From the NCBI GenBank assembly GCA_013399895.1, contig VXBA01003281.1:62001-126000 (forward strand): a stretch of 64,000 nt of DNA, read 5' to 3'. Each line of letters opens with the position of its first letter. The stretch's first letter is position 1. This document shows, in pieces, positions 39,601-51,162 of the stretch. Origin of the DNA: Serilophus lunatus (lineage: Eukaryota > Chordata > Aves > Passeriformes > Eurylaimidae). The notes under the pieces were generated by a model, which did not search any database, was not told where the DNA came from, and was given only the letters and a program-made list of their open reading frames with translations. The position numbers and the translations under genes are program-made.

Positions 39601-41439
39601 TACATTCTTTTTTCATAGAAGTTCTTCAATAAATAAGTTGGAATGTGGTTTTAGTGACAGTATCTAAGAATAGAAGGTGAAAGGAAAGAATGTAAAGGGC
39701 AAGCTGTCTTGAGAGACAAGGTTATGCCATCAATATGCCTGGTAAATATGCAATAGACAGGCAAAGAAAACAAAGTTAAGGAAACTTGAGATATAAAAAA
39801 AAAAAAAAAGGATCTCTCTTTACTGATAAAGGACATGAATATAAGAGAAAGCTAGGAAGACAGAAAATTGCAGCAAAGTGGAAGAAAACAGAGTAAAGAG
39901 GGTTTGCAAAACAGTTTAAATAAAACCCTTTTGGCTTTTATTAATTATATTTCCAGTAACATGCTTAATGCAGTTCCAAATGTCTTTATACTGAAGGGAA
40001 AAAAAGAATTGCAATGACATCAACCAAAAGTACATTCTTGATAATGCTGAGGGAGTAGGCAATTTAATGTATTATTATAAGAATTCACTGATGACAATGG
40101 GTGATTATGACCACTGTTGTCTAATGAATGTTAATTACTATCACAAAGAATGAAACTAATGATAGGTCCCTTTCTCAGATAGAGTTTGTGGTGAAGGAAC
40201 ATGAATATTAGCAATACAGGCTATTTCCTCTAAGTCAAGGGTCATGTAGACTGACAAGAAAATTATATTTGGCTTGGAACTACAAAGGATAAAATTAAAA
40301 AGCAATGAGTGCTTTCAAAAAGTTATTTGCAAGATATTCCTCATAGCTAGATCTTATTTTGGGCTACATATACGTTACATGCAGGGGTATAACTTGCCAT
40401 GGTAACTGTTTGAGGAGATTGTGGAAGTAACAAAATAAGAATGCTGGAAGTCCTGAGGTTGTGACAGGAATAATAACTCTAATGTTTTCTTTTTCTGATC
40501 ACATAGAGAATAGTCTGACACAGTCAGGAGAATGAACCAGATGACATAATTTTTTCTAAAAAGCATCTCTTCCTTTGTTGCTTTCTGGTCCTCATGCTTT
40601 TTCCTGCCTGTTGGCAAATTAGTTGGCAACAAATAAAAATTATAGCGTCTGTTTCTACTATCCATCTGGGGTTTTTTAATGTCACCCACACATGCCCATG
40701 TATCTACCCACCCACTTATATTATCTCTCACACAGAACACATTCATTCCCTCACTCACATAATTTATTCATTCCCAACATGCACTAGTGCAGTTGCCATT
40801 TAGTTTTTGTTTACTGGTAGTCGTAGCAATATTTAAACAGATGTCTATTTACATCCGAAGAGCACATCAATTCTTGTCTGTATGCGTGCACAGCCTTAGT
40901 TATAGTTTCTAATGTCAGTATCTTCCTTTGTTTGCACAGTCATCAACAGTGTCAGTATTTCTGTTCAGAGCTCAATAATACGACATTTCCAATTGGAAAA
41001 ATAGGATGCCTTAGAATGTAAGATACTTTGAAATGTTTCAAAATAAAATCCTTATATAAAAATTTAATTTACCAGGTCTCTACTGATACATGAAGTACTT
41101 CCTTTTTTTTCAATTATAAGGGATTAATTGAACTTCAATTTTCTTGAGATTGCTGTAAGTTATTGATCAGAGGTTTTTTCTACCCAAAATAGTGAGATGT
41201 TTTTCATAGTAAAGCCTGGGCTGCAGTGATCCTGAAGAATTAAAAAGATTCACGTAATTTCTGAATAGGACCACCAAATATGAAACCCTGTGAGCCTATA
41301 ATGTCTTTCCTTACTCTCAAAAGGAAAAGATACTTCAGCATAGAAAGAACTCTGTATTTCCAAACCAAATCTCTTCAAAGAGGGAAGATAAAGTATATAT
41401 TTTAATCAGTTTGGTATCCTTTTGGCTCTACCTTCTCAG
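36658..41439 (+). other. Intron 14
   Basis: Holds an old CR1-type LINE (about 38730..39605) and an A-run of 15 (39795..39809). The rest is AT-rich unique sequence with no exon that I can recognise. The acceptor is CTCTACCTTCTCAG. Confidence 0.7.
38730..39605 (+). mobile_element. Old, diverged CR1-like LINE remnant, sense
   Basis: The order of recognisable LINE phrases is kept: ATTCTGATGATACTAAGCTA, then GGCAGATGAAATTCATC..., later GTTTGGCCTGGAAAAGAAAA, and finally GGACTAGATGGATTTGCAAT before a degraded 3' tail. These match the 3' half of ancient amniote CR1-type elements as I remember them. Limits are approximate, and no intact frame remains. Confidence 0.65.
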
Positions 41440-41692
41440 GTTTGTATCTCTGAAATGAGAGCAGTAGACCTTGGACAGTTAATCAAAATCCATGTTGAGC
41501 ACCACAATGCGGGTTATGGAGCTGGATGGTACCTGGACCAAATTGTCATCCATGAATCAGGCAAGACTGAAGACCAATATGTATTTTTTTGTCAACAATG
41601 GTTAGACAGTGGAGTTGGTGATGCACAGATGGAAAGAACATTGAAACTTCTTGGAAAAGTTGGGAAAGCAATGTTGACAGGAAACATTTATG
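41440..41692 (+). CDS. PLAT gene exon 15: second half of domain F
   Basis: Phase 0 to phase 1. It reads VCISEMRAVDLGQLIKIHVE, then HHNAGYGAGWYLDQIVIHES, and WLDSGVGDAQMERTLKLLG with a short basic tail (KVGKAMLTGNIY). The Val-Asp-Leu-Gly, Gly-Tyr-Gly-Ala-Gly-Trp-Tyr-Leu-Asp and Trp-Leu-Asp elements are strong LOXHD1-type marks. The tail after the domain leads into the linker exon. The donor is GTAAGG. Confidence 0.93.
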
Positions 41693-42584
41693 GTAAGGTC
41701 CCAAACCCTCAAAACTCCTTTCACCTTTTGTTTTAAGTGTTATTCATAATATTTTTTTGTTATTTTTAAGGCTAAAACCAAACTATAGAAACAATATAAC
41801 TTGAATGTGAATTGCATCTCTCACACAAATTGCCTCTTTAAACACTTTTGTGAGCTGGTAAATACAATTACAATGTTCATGGAAGAAAGACTAGAGCAGA
41901 AGGGAGATATTAAGTGATGAAGGCAATGAAGGAACTATGTTTTCAGTTGAGACTAGAAAAAAAGCTGAAGCAGAAAGAGGTAGGCTGTTCCATATGGTAG
42001 TCAATGCAGAGCAGAAGGCTCCTGCAGCAGTGATGAAATCACAAGAGATACAAAAACTCTTTTAGCAGAATGAGATTTTCCCGTATGTTCATATATTTAC
42101 AGAAAGTATCTGCTTTTATTTGCAGTTTTATTTTTTGCTTATATCAATGGCACAAGTTCTTGCAAACAGTTATTTGACCTGAACCAAATACCCTATTCAA
42201 ATTGTTTAACTAAAAAAGAACCAAAATTCAGAAACAACTTAGACACTGAAGACATAAGTCTTTTATGCTTTGCCAGGGTATTGGATTTCTTAGCACTCTC
42301 ACATGTCTTTTTGAAGAGGTGTAAAATCTTGGTTTGAGTCCATTTATGAAATCTGAATCAGAACTGACAGACCAAGCTATGTAAAGTTCAACTAATCTGA
42401 ACATGTGAATTTGCATTCTGTATCAGCCATTTTGTAAACTGATCTTTATTAACTTTCATACTCCTGGATATTTCCTTTTATGTTCAGAGAGTTTTATTAT
42501 GCATAGTTGCAGAAAAAATCAGTTCATATTTAGCCACCTGTAGTTAGTCTACTAGTGAATATCTCATATCACCTAGAAAACAAG
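41693..42584 (+). other. Intron 15
   Basis: AT-rich. A stretch around 41870..42050 is purine-rich, but I cannot assign it to a repeat family. Confidence 0.6.
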
Positions 42585-42698
42585 AAAGTAATGTCACTGA
42601 AACAACAGAAGAACAGAACACCATGGAAATAGAAGCACAGGATGAGCAGCTAGATCAGTGTCAGTTTCAGAATAAGAAAATAGCTCTGTTGCACCACT
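42585..42698 (+). CDS. PLAT gene exon 16: acidic inter-domain linker
   Basis: Phase 1 on both sides. It reads ESNVTETTEEQNTMEIEAQD, then EQLDQCQFQNKKIALLHH. It is Glu/Gln/Asp-rich and has no PLAT strands, so it is a flexible spacer between domains F and G. It has a near-perfect donor, GTAAGT. The nearest upstream AG (42575-42576) would bring a stop into the frame; the AG at 42583-42584 keeps it open and makes exons 15 to 17 fit. That acceptor has a poor pyrimidine tract, so the exon may be used only in some transcripts. Because it is symmetric, skipping it would keep the frame. Confidence 0.62.
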
Positions 42699-43449
42699 GT
42701 AAGTATTCTTGCTCTCTAATAATTAGGTAACATAGTTGTCCCATATAATCTGCAGAGCAAGGCACGTGTTTTCTGTGGATAATTCACAGCAGAAGCCCAA
42801 GGTTTGTTGAAGTCTGTTACATCCTTCTTCACTAATAATTGAAAAATGAGATTAATCTTGCATCCTTATTTATGCACCTTGATTAGTGTCTGAATGTAAC
42901 TGTGTAAAAACATTTTCCTTCCTTGGTTTCCCACACTCACATAGTCCTCAAAAATCTGAGTGCAGACTTGCTAATAATTTCATGTTGAGGGCTATCATTA
43001 CTCATCTCTGTATCTGTTGAAAATTATTTCTTGTCTGCGTGTAAAATAATTCCAGAAATAATATGACAAGTATGCAGAGAGTCTGTGAGGAATAAAGAAA
43101 TGAAATACTGATCAGTAAAGAGTGCTATACCTTAGGGCTCAGAAACTATATGGATGCAATAGGACTTACTAAATTCCAAGCTGAGTCAGATTTTATAGAA
43201 GAATAAAAACAAATAGTAAAGGTTATTCAAACATTTACTTATGAAAAGAACCTGCAAAGATGAGTAACTATGCAGGAACAATAGAGCTCACCCTGAGGAT
43301 GATGTAAGTCAAATCTCTAAAAAAAATAGAATACTTTATCTGTTCATTAAGGAACTGTAATGTTGATCAGGGGAGAAAAATACAGGTACTAATGGGAATG
43401 AGGTTATTGGAAATCACAAAATCTGAACTGCAAATATAATTTCCAGTTT

Positions 43450-43454
43450 CATGT
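43450..43454. repeat. Target site duplication, left copy (CATGT)
   Basis: CATGT directly precedes the LTR start TGTATTGG, and the same five bases follow its end CCACTACA. Confidence 0.85.
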
Positions 43455-44397
43455 TGTATTGGTTTTTCTGTGGCCAGGTTTTGGTAGCAGTGGGGGAAAT
43501 TTCCCCATGTCCAGGCTGGGCCCGCTGCTGACCAAGGCCAGGCCAATCAGCAGTTGAAGGAACGCCTCTGTGATAACATATTTAAGAAGGAAGAAAAAAA
43601 AGCTGGTAGGAGAGGAAGATGGCTGCCAGAGAGGAGCAGAGTGAGAGCCTGTGAGCGACAACGCAGACACCAAGGTCAGTGCAGAAGGAGGGGCAGGAGA
43701 TGCTCCTGGCGCCGGAGCTGAGATCCAGCTGCAGCCCATGGGGAAGACCATGGTGAAGCAGCTGTGCCCCTGCAGCCCTTGGAGGACCACAGGAGTGCAG
43801 AGATCCACCTGTAGCCCGTGGAGGAGCCGCGCCGGAGCAGGTGGATGCTGGGGAAGGCTGTAGCCCGTGGGAGACCCAAGGTAGAGCTGGGTCCTGGCAG
43901 GGGACTGTAGCCTGTGGGGAGANNNNNNNNNNNNTGGGATGGACTCTCGCCGGAGCAGTTTGTGAGAGGAACTGTATCCTGTGAGGGATGGGACCCCATG
44001 GAATGTGGCTGGAAGGGCTCTTCTCCCCAAGCAGCGGCTGAGAACAGCAGCTGACCACAGCAACACCTGCCCCCCCCCCACACACACACCTCGCCTTTTC
44101 CCTTGGCCGCTGTGGGAGAATAGGTTGGATGTAAGAAGGAGGGGGTGGGGGGTAAAAGATGCCTCTTATTGTCTTTCACTCTTAGCTCTGATCTTGTTAG
44201 TAATAAATTTGGTTATTATTCCCACATGGAGTCTTGTTTTGCCTGTGACGGTGATTAAGAAAGAATCTGCTGTAGTTGTTATCATGAATAACGAAACCGC
44301 TCGTTATATTCTCTCTCTCCTCTATAGCTGAGCAAGAGGGGAGTGAGAGAGTGGCTGTAGTGGGCCCCTGGCACTCAGCCCGGGTTAAACCACTACA
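43455..44397 (+). mobile_element. Solo ERV LTR (ERVL-like), with assembly gap
   Basis: It starts TGTATTGGTTTTTCTGTGG and ends TTAAACCACTACA, the TG...CA pattern of retroviral LTRs, flanked by a 5-bp duplication. A TATTTAAGAAGG segment, a tandem GC-rich middle and an AATAAA-like signal (TTAGTAATAAATTT) are visible. No primer-binding site or gag-pol sequence follows, so it is a solo LTR left by recombination between LTRs. About 970 bp of it can be aligned with the LTR in intron 1. Twelve N bases interrupt it. The family name is from memory. Confidence 0.88.
43923..43934. other. Assembly gap (12 N)
   Basis: Twelve N bases inside the solo LTR. The related LTR at 4341..5311 has about 137 bases at the corresponding place (4738..4874). 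Confidence 0.98.
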
Positions 44398-44402
44398 CAT
44401 GT
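44398..44402. repeat. Target site duplication, right copy (CATGT)
   Basis: CATGT immediately follows the LTR end and matches 43450..43454. Confidence 0.85.
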
Positions 44403-45690
44403 AGTCAAACAGTGACAACCAGGGTAGTCGTTAGTCCAAAATACTGAAGGAATTGGGAAATAAAGTAGCAGATTTATTAGCTAGGTTTTAAAACTATTCA
44501 ATGAAGACACAAGGTAGGACTTGACAATAGCAAAGGTAATACCTCTATCTAGAACATAGAAAGCAGAATGTAGGTGAATGTAGAACTAATAATTGTTCAC
44601 ATGAAAAGCTTTATAACATACTTTCAAGAAAAGACTAGTTACGATAATAGATGCAAATAGAAAATAAGAAGGAATGCACCATGAGTTTACTAAAGGTAGA
44701 TTGTAAAACAAGATGATACTCCAGAAATATTGTGCAGTAAGACAAATCTAATGACATCTAATCTGCCTGAATTTTTGTACTGAATCTCATTAACTTTATG
44801 GAAAATTATTAAGTAATCATAGGAAAGTGAAAAGTAGTAGGAAGAAGAAGAATTGTAAAGAGGTGGAGACGAGACAATGAATATGTTAATGTTGGTGCTA
44901 CAAAGCTGAGAGTATTATCAGGAAATGAAGAGTTTGTGGGATAAACTTTGAGAACTTGAGGAAAGAAATGAAACTGAATTCTGTGGCAGAAAAAGCTTGT
45001 ATACACTTAAGTGTAAACCCAACTAGATATTTGAGTTATCAATTCTGATATATGTTCCTAATTTCCATTGATTTTTTTTTAAATTAGGAATTAAGTAGTC
45101 ACTTAAAGTATAAAATCTGTATTTGATCTACATAGCCATTTTTATAATGGTTTCTGCTACAGAAGTTCATCAGCAGGAGGACTATGAGAAATACCTGAGT
45201 TTGTTACCTGATGATTACAGGATAATTTCTGAAGCAGTAATGTGACACAGCTATGGGCTATCTGTGACCCCATAATACATCAAGGCATTGTCAGTCAAAA
45301 CTAAAGTGAATTGCTATCTCTACAGAGAAACTGTGATATTTTACCAGGAATGCTGTGTGTAGTTGTGGCCAGAAGGACTGGTTCAAGCTGGAATAGCTGT
45401 AAAGAAGATATGTTAATTAAGAATATGGCAAATCTTTGTTGTGAAAGGGCATTGAAAAAACTTGACAGATTCAGAATAGCAAATTAAATGCTAAAAAATG
45501 GACACAGTTGTGATCTATAAAATTAATGGTGGTTTACACATCAAGGAAGGAAAAGTGTTATTTAAGCTAGCAAAGTTGTCATAAAAATAAACGGTTTTCA
45601 GCAATCTGTTAATGCCATTCTGAGAGACTGAAAAGATTTCTGAGAAAGAAACAAAGAAAGAATAAATTTTTAGCATAGAGCTCTTTGCAT
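44403..45690 (+). mobile_element. Ancient CR1/L3-like LINE remnant, sense
   Basis: Degraded LINE phrases appear in order: a CACCATGAGTTTACTAAAGG part, a diverged CTGAATTTTTGTACTG... part, GTTGGTGCTACAAAGCTGAG, ACAGGATAATTTCTGAAGC, and GGAATGCTGTGTGTAGTTGT. The coding frame is destroyed. It probably predates the LTR inserted at its left edge. Limits are approximate and the family assignment is from memory. Confidence 0.5.
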
Positions 45691-46743
45691 TGTGTTGAAC
45701 CTGGCTGGATGCCAGGTGCCCGTCAAGGCTGCTTATCATTCCCTTCCTCAGATGGACAGGAGAGAAAAAACACAACAAAAGGTTTGTGAGCTGAGATAAG
45801 ATAAGGAGAGATCACTCAGCAATTACTGTCATAAGCCAACTAGAGTAGACTTGGGGAAAGTAGCTTAAAATATTACCAATCAAATAAGAGTAGGATAATG
45901 AGAACTGAAACCACATCTATAACCACATTTTTCCACTTCTACCTGGGTTAAGCTTCCCTCCCAACGTTCTCTACCTCCTCCCATCCAGAAGTTCAGGGGA
46001 ACAGGAAATGCATTTTGCAGTTAGTTCATCTCATATTGTCTCTGCTTTTCCTTCCTCTTCAGGGGGAGGACTCCACACTCTTCCCCTGCTCCAGCATGGA
46101 GTCTCTCGCACAGGAGACAGTCTTCCACAAACTTCTCCAAAGTGAGAAACTCCAAACTCCTCCTTCCAACGGGCTGCAGTTCTTAATGAACTGCTCCAGC
46201 ATGGCTTCCTTCCTCAGGGTGCAGTCCTTCAGGAGAAAACCTGCTCTAGCATGAGCTCCTCTCTTTATGGGGCCACACTGTTCTGCTGGGAGTCTGCTCC
46301 AGCACAACGTTCCATAAGGTTGTATCCTCATCTGGACATCCACTTGCTCCATCATAGGGTCTAGGTGGATCTCTGACCCACTGTGGACCTTCATGGAGGA
46401 CAGGAGGACAGCCTGCCTCACCATGGTCTTCACCACAGGCTGCAGAGGAATCTCTGCTAAGGTGCCTGGAGCCTCCTGCACTGACCTGGGGATCTGCAGA
46501 GTTGTCTCTCTTGCGTTTTCTCACTCTTCTCTTTTCCAGTTGCAATTGTGCAGTTCTTTTTTTCCACCATTTCTTATCCCAGAGGCACTATCACTGTCAT
46601 GGATGAGCTCAGCCTTGACCAGCGCTGGGCCTATCTTGGGGCAGCAGACTGGCTCTATTGGACATGGTGGGCTTCTAGTGGTTTCTCAGAGAAACCACCC
46701 TTGAAGCCTCTCTGCTACCAGAACCTTGCCACACTGTTTTACA
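45691..46743 (-). mobile_element. ERV LTR (ERVL-like), antisense, diverged
   Basis: On the minus strand it reads from TGTAAAACAGTGTGGCAAGG through GGTTCTGGTAGCAGAGAGG, GTCAAGGCTGAGCTC, GACCATGGTGAGGCAG and repeated ATGCTGGAGCAG units to CCAGGTTCAACACA. This is the same order of blocks as the solo LTR at 43455..44397, but clearly more diverged. No clear target duplication was found; a small direct repeat (ACTGTTTTA) sits at the 5' edge. It explains the open frames seen in this interval, which should not be taken as genes. Confidence 0.78.
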
Positions 46744-48448
46744 CTGTTTTATACTTAGTTAAAGAGAAGGAATAAAGCTGCTTTTAAATTGAATCTTGAC
46801 AGATTTATCAGAGATTATACAATTTATTTTGCATGTTATAGCAGCATATGATACTGTATAATCCAATAGACATAGTTCTTCCATTCACTTTTCCTGGGAC
46901 AGCTATATGTGGATAGTTTAAGAGGCTTAATATTTCTGTACTAAAAGGCTAAAATATCTTAGATTATGTCACAGGTGATATGATACATTTTCATTTGACT
47001 TCCATTTTTTCATGGATCTCATTGGTTTAATTTACATTTAATGTTCTTAGACATGAAAATGGTAGATATTTAAGATTATTCATCAAATCATAACACTGAA
47101 GTTATTTTAGATGATTTTACAGATGATAAGTACTAAATTTTTACTTTCAAGTCTTGGATGTATGGCACAGATACCACATCTAAAGTAATAAAGTTTTATT
47201 TAAATTAGTTATTTTAGGAGACAAAGTCCTTTCTGCTGTGGTTAGGAAGTGAACTTTGGAGGTTTATGGACATAAACTCAGAAAGTCATGGCTTCCATTA
47301 CCCAAAGTAAAACAACCTGTTTTAGAAAATACTTATTTGAAATTATCAAATCTCTACTTTCTCTTGCTTTGCATGAACAGAGCTAAGCCACGCTAATAAA
47401 AAAAAATTCTACTCAATTCTGCAGCATCCCAGGTGAACAAAGACTTGATTTTCATAATTTTTTAAAATTGAAACCATGATTTTGAAAGCCCTAGATTTTC
47501 CATATATTCCATTAAGATAAATTAAAATATTAAAGATAGCTAAATCAGTGAGATTTTTTTTATGGATACAAGTTTCTGATCTTTAAAACTGTCTTATTGA
47601 TTGAAGGTTTAAATATCTATCTGTTCCATATAGAGTTGCAGAAATTACTTAGGAGCCTACCTGGTATCAGTCTGCAGTCCTTGTGATCCTTCGGGGGACT
47701 GTTGATTCATCTACAATGCTTAAGTGACTAAGTGCTTCAAACAATACCTAGTAAAAATGCTAGTTGAGTGTTTCCTGTGTCCCTAAAGCAGACAAATATA
47801 TGGGCTGTTATACAGGACTATTTTTAACTTCTCAGCAAACATTGCTTCTTCACAGAAGAAATGGGTAAAGTTTTGTACTTTGCTGTCATGATAATTGTGA
47901 TGATCTGTGATAAAAATATCACATTTCAAGTTCTGAACCAGTTTATCTCATCACCATCTTCTTATAGTATGTATGGGGCAAATTTTAACACATTCATTTA
48001 AGGAAATCCTCAAAAAGTTAAAATCAAAAAAAGCTGTCTCCTGATCAAAGGCAAACCTGATAACCAATAGTATCTAGTAAGAAATATGCTGCTTTTGAAT
48101 GGTGATTAGTATGGGAAAATAATTGAAATCATCAGAGGAAAATTTATAAGGGGGGAAAAAAGCAACAGATTGGTATAGTTCATTATAAGTCTCATATATA
48201 GAACTGACAATTTTATCTGCACACTGCTCTTGGACTGGCCCACCTTTAAAGGGTCGGATACCTCCATGAAAGGGCTGGAACTAAATCAGTGATAGTAAGT
48301 GAACCTGTTACATGCCAATAGTTGAGCTCAGTACAAAGGTGGGAATGCGTTGCTAGTCATCCGGTAACTCAACCTATTGCAAACTGCTGTATTATTTTGA
48401 GTATTCAGCAAACCGATTAGTCTTTTTTCTACTGTTTTACTTCAACAG

Positions 48449-48690
48449 GGACTTGGGATGTCCTTGTCAAAACTAGTGATATTTCATCTAGTTCCGTGAA
48501 CCCTAAAATGTCTCTAACTGTATGTGGTGAAAAAGGAACCTGTACTTCAGTCATATTCCCCAAAGGATCCCTTAAAAAAGAGCAGATTTATGAGACTTCT
48601 ATTGACCTAAGTAAGAAATTTAATACTATATTCAAAGTTCGCCTAGAAATTGAAGAAGCTCGAGAAGGAGAGGCTTGGCATTGCTGTGAG
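48449..48690 (+). CDS. PLAT gene exon 17: most of domain G
   Basis: Phase 1 to phase 0. It reads WTWDVLVKTSDISSSS, MSLTVCGEKGTCTS, then YETSIDLSKKFNTIFKVRLE and ends AWHCCE. It is an A-type domain in which the usual phase-0 intron (between the two halves) is absent: both the first half and the Lys-Val-Arg-Leu strand lie in one exon. The Trp-His strand ends the exon, as it does in exon 12 of domain E. The donor is GAG|GTAAAA. Confidence 0.87.
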
Positions 48691-51162
48691 GTAAAAACTA
48701 ATCCCTAAAGTGATTACGTATTGTATCTCTATTACGAAATTCTTTTAAAATTTTTTTTCTCATATTTTGTGGTTATTGCTTCCAATTTTCAGTTCTGTCT
48801 GAAATGATGTAATTTTCAATTTACAAAAGTTACACTACTTGTAGAGTGATAACTTCAGAGACTTCTCAAAACACTTACTAGTATAGTAATGGATCACAAA
48901 AACCTTGCAAACTTGGATGGATTTCTCGAGCACATAGATACAGATGTGCCATCATATGCAGCATATCCAGGGGTGTCTTTTCAGAACTGTATTCACTGGC
49001 ATCCATTGCAATATTTACATAACTATAAATTGGCTGTTCCACATTGTAGACTTAGTAATCCAAGGCAAATAATTAAGCTGGACACTAGAAATGCATTTCA
49101 GTGAAAGTATCTGCCTTTTAAGTTGGCATGTGAAAAAAGAAGTGAATAGCAAAAGTGGCAATCTTTCTTCTGATGTCAAAGTGCTGAAGGTAAAATCTGA
49201 AATCACACCGAAATTGCTGTGGCATCCAACTATACAAAAAATGCCTTTATCGTCTTATGCTGGATAAAAAAGGAGAATTCCAAAGGAAAAATTCATCTTC
49301 TTTCAGATTGCAGAAATATTTTTTTCTCCATTAAGGTTTCCATTTTTTTCTCATTAAAATCTGGAAAAAAAATTTTCCTGTCCAATGCATGATATTAGTG
49401 AGTTGAAGCCCCTGATATTTAAGTGATAGGTGTTAATTTCATCTTCATAGCTAGATGAAATAGTCATCCAACAAATATATCAAGATTAAGACTGCTTCCA
49501 GAGTATTGTAGGAAAGAGTGGATCACAGTAAAAATTTCAGAATGGAAGCTTGGCAGTTAAAAACAGTGACATCTATTAGTTTGCTTTACTTCATTAGCTC
49601 AGAACATGACTCAAAGCTGAATTAGGAGAAAAATCATCACCATTTGTATAAGTAAGGAAAAGATACATATTTATCTTAAGCAAGAGGAAGGGGTAGAAAA
49701 AGAAAATTATAAATTTCTGTGGTATACATGTAAGTTATTTGTGTTTTAGAAAGACATTGCCTCTTATTCCATGGTTTCTATAGCAGGCCTGGCAGAATCC
49801 TTGTATGAAATAACTAAATTGGTAAAGCAGATTGTGAATAATACCTATTATTAAAGACAGGTTAGCAGTCTACACTGCTGGTTAGAATCTATGTGATCAT
49901 TTCTATGTTATTTTATTTTGATTTTACAAGACTTCACTTCCAGAAAGCCTGAGACTTCCCTTTTCTATCAAAAGTAAATGCAGATGTAGTTGGTTGAATT
50001 CCATATTTAGATTCCGAATTCATTCTTATAGCCATAATTACAAAATAATTATCTTGATGTTTTTGAGGAAATTAAAATCAGTATAATGTTCAGAACAAAA
50101 TTAAGATATGTTTTATTTCTGCAGCATGTATTAGCTAGCATCTTTATTCTTGCTTCTTTCATTTCTTGAAGAAATAAAGCACAGTAAATGAAATCTGAGT
50201 TTCAAAAAGCTGTTCAGGAATCTAGGTATTATTATGAAACTGAAATTATGCTTTAAAGTGTATTTAAAAAAATCTTTTCAATGTGTCTGTCATCATGAAG
50301 AATAAGTGTCTTCTGAAGACAAAAGATTGCTATGACAATTCCTACCCAAAGATGGTTTTGCTTACTAGGTTAAAGGTTTGGACATTTTAGGAAATTAGGT
50401 CAGGTGCATGAGTGAATTATCTGTGCCCTTTTCAAAACAGGGTTACTTCCTGCAACTTTTTTTTTCAAATATCTTATCTTGTCTATCTGTAAATAGCTTC
50501 CAAAACGAGACTTTATCTCTTAGTACAGCTGATAGTACCATAATGTAAGTGATGTCATTACTAAAATAGGTTTTCTTATAGTAAGAATAAGCTACTTAGC
50601 TCAGGATCAACATTTTCTTAGTTTATACACAGAATTTTGTGGAGATTAAAAATACTTAGTATGATACTCTATATATTCATATGATACATATGTACTGATA
50701 TATGCCTTAGAGCATTCTTAATTTCTATTTCTCACTTTTTCCCAGAAACACTTCTTTTTCTTTCTGCTGCTACTTAGAATAAGAAAACATTCTGTGCTGA
50801 AAAATATTGTGGTATTTCTTACAAGCTGAAATGTGCCCATATCAACACTTCTTTTTTCTCCATATGCCGGATGAATAAGATGTATAAAGAAACCTTTCTG
50901 AACAATTCTAAATATTTTTTTTCCCTTCCTGAAGTCTCTACAGCAATAATGTTGACAACATTTTAATTATCTTTAATTTGGAAAGGTATCTATTCCTTCT
51001 CATTCAAAAGGCTGCTTTTAAAAACATTTTAGAATAAATTGTTTCCTCTTATTTTTAAATATTGAGATGATGTGTCATAGCTGTTTAATAGTTTTTCTTC
51101 TGCTATAGTTTGTGTTAGAGAGCAACAGATGTTGAAGTTATTTCTTTTTGCTCTTTGCTAAG
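48691..51162 (+). other. Intron 17
   Basis: AT-rich sequence without a recognisable repeat family or exon. The acceptor is TTTTTGCTCTTTGCTAAG. Confidence 0.65.

Larger units (their letters stand above)
42699..48448 (+). other. Intron 16
   Basis: A repeat-rich intron. It contains an old LINE (about 44403..45690, possibly starting before the LTR), a solo ERV LTR (43455..44397) and an antisense LTR of related sequence (45691..46743). From 46744 to 48448 I see only AT-rich unique sequence. The acceptor is TTTACTTCAACAG. Confidence 0.7.

Noticed and set aside
40375..40758. 127-codon minus-strand frame in intron 14
   Set aside because: No recognisable domain or promoter; overlaps a CA/CCCAC-rich stretch on the other strand. 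Probably chance.
42577..42698. Alternative acceptor for exon 16 at AG 42575-42576
   Set aside because: In the phase set by exon 15 it meets a TAG stop after 18 codons, so the AG at 42583-42584 is preferred.
43449..44331. Open frames of 167 to 212 codons through the N gap
   Set aside because: LTR sequence, with the frame crossing undetermined bases. Not genes.
45164..45245. A tempting exon: good acceptor CTGCTACAG followed by an in-phase frame of about 27 codons (EVHQQEDYEKYLSLLPDDYR...)
   Set aside because: It lies inside an ancient LINE whose conserved phrase (ACAGGATAATTTCTGAAGC) forms part of it. It ends in a stop, and exons 16 and 17 join correctly without it. An alternative last exon cannot be fully excluded.
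46059..46704. Open frames of 99 to 140 codons
   Set aside because: Inside the antisense LTR. Repeated Met-Leu-Glu-Gln and similar units come from its tandem GC-rich middle.
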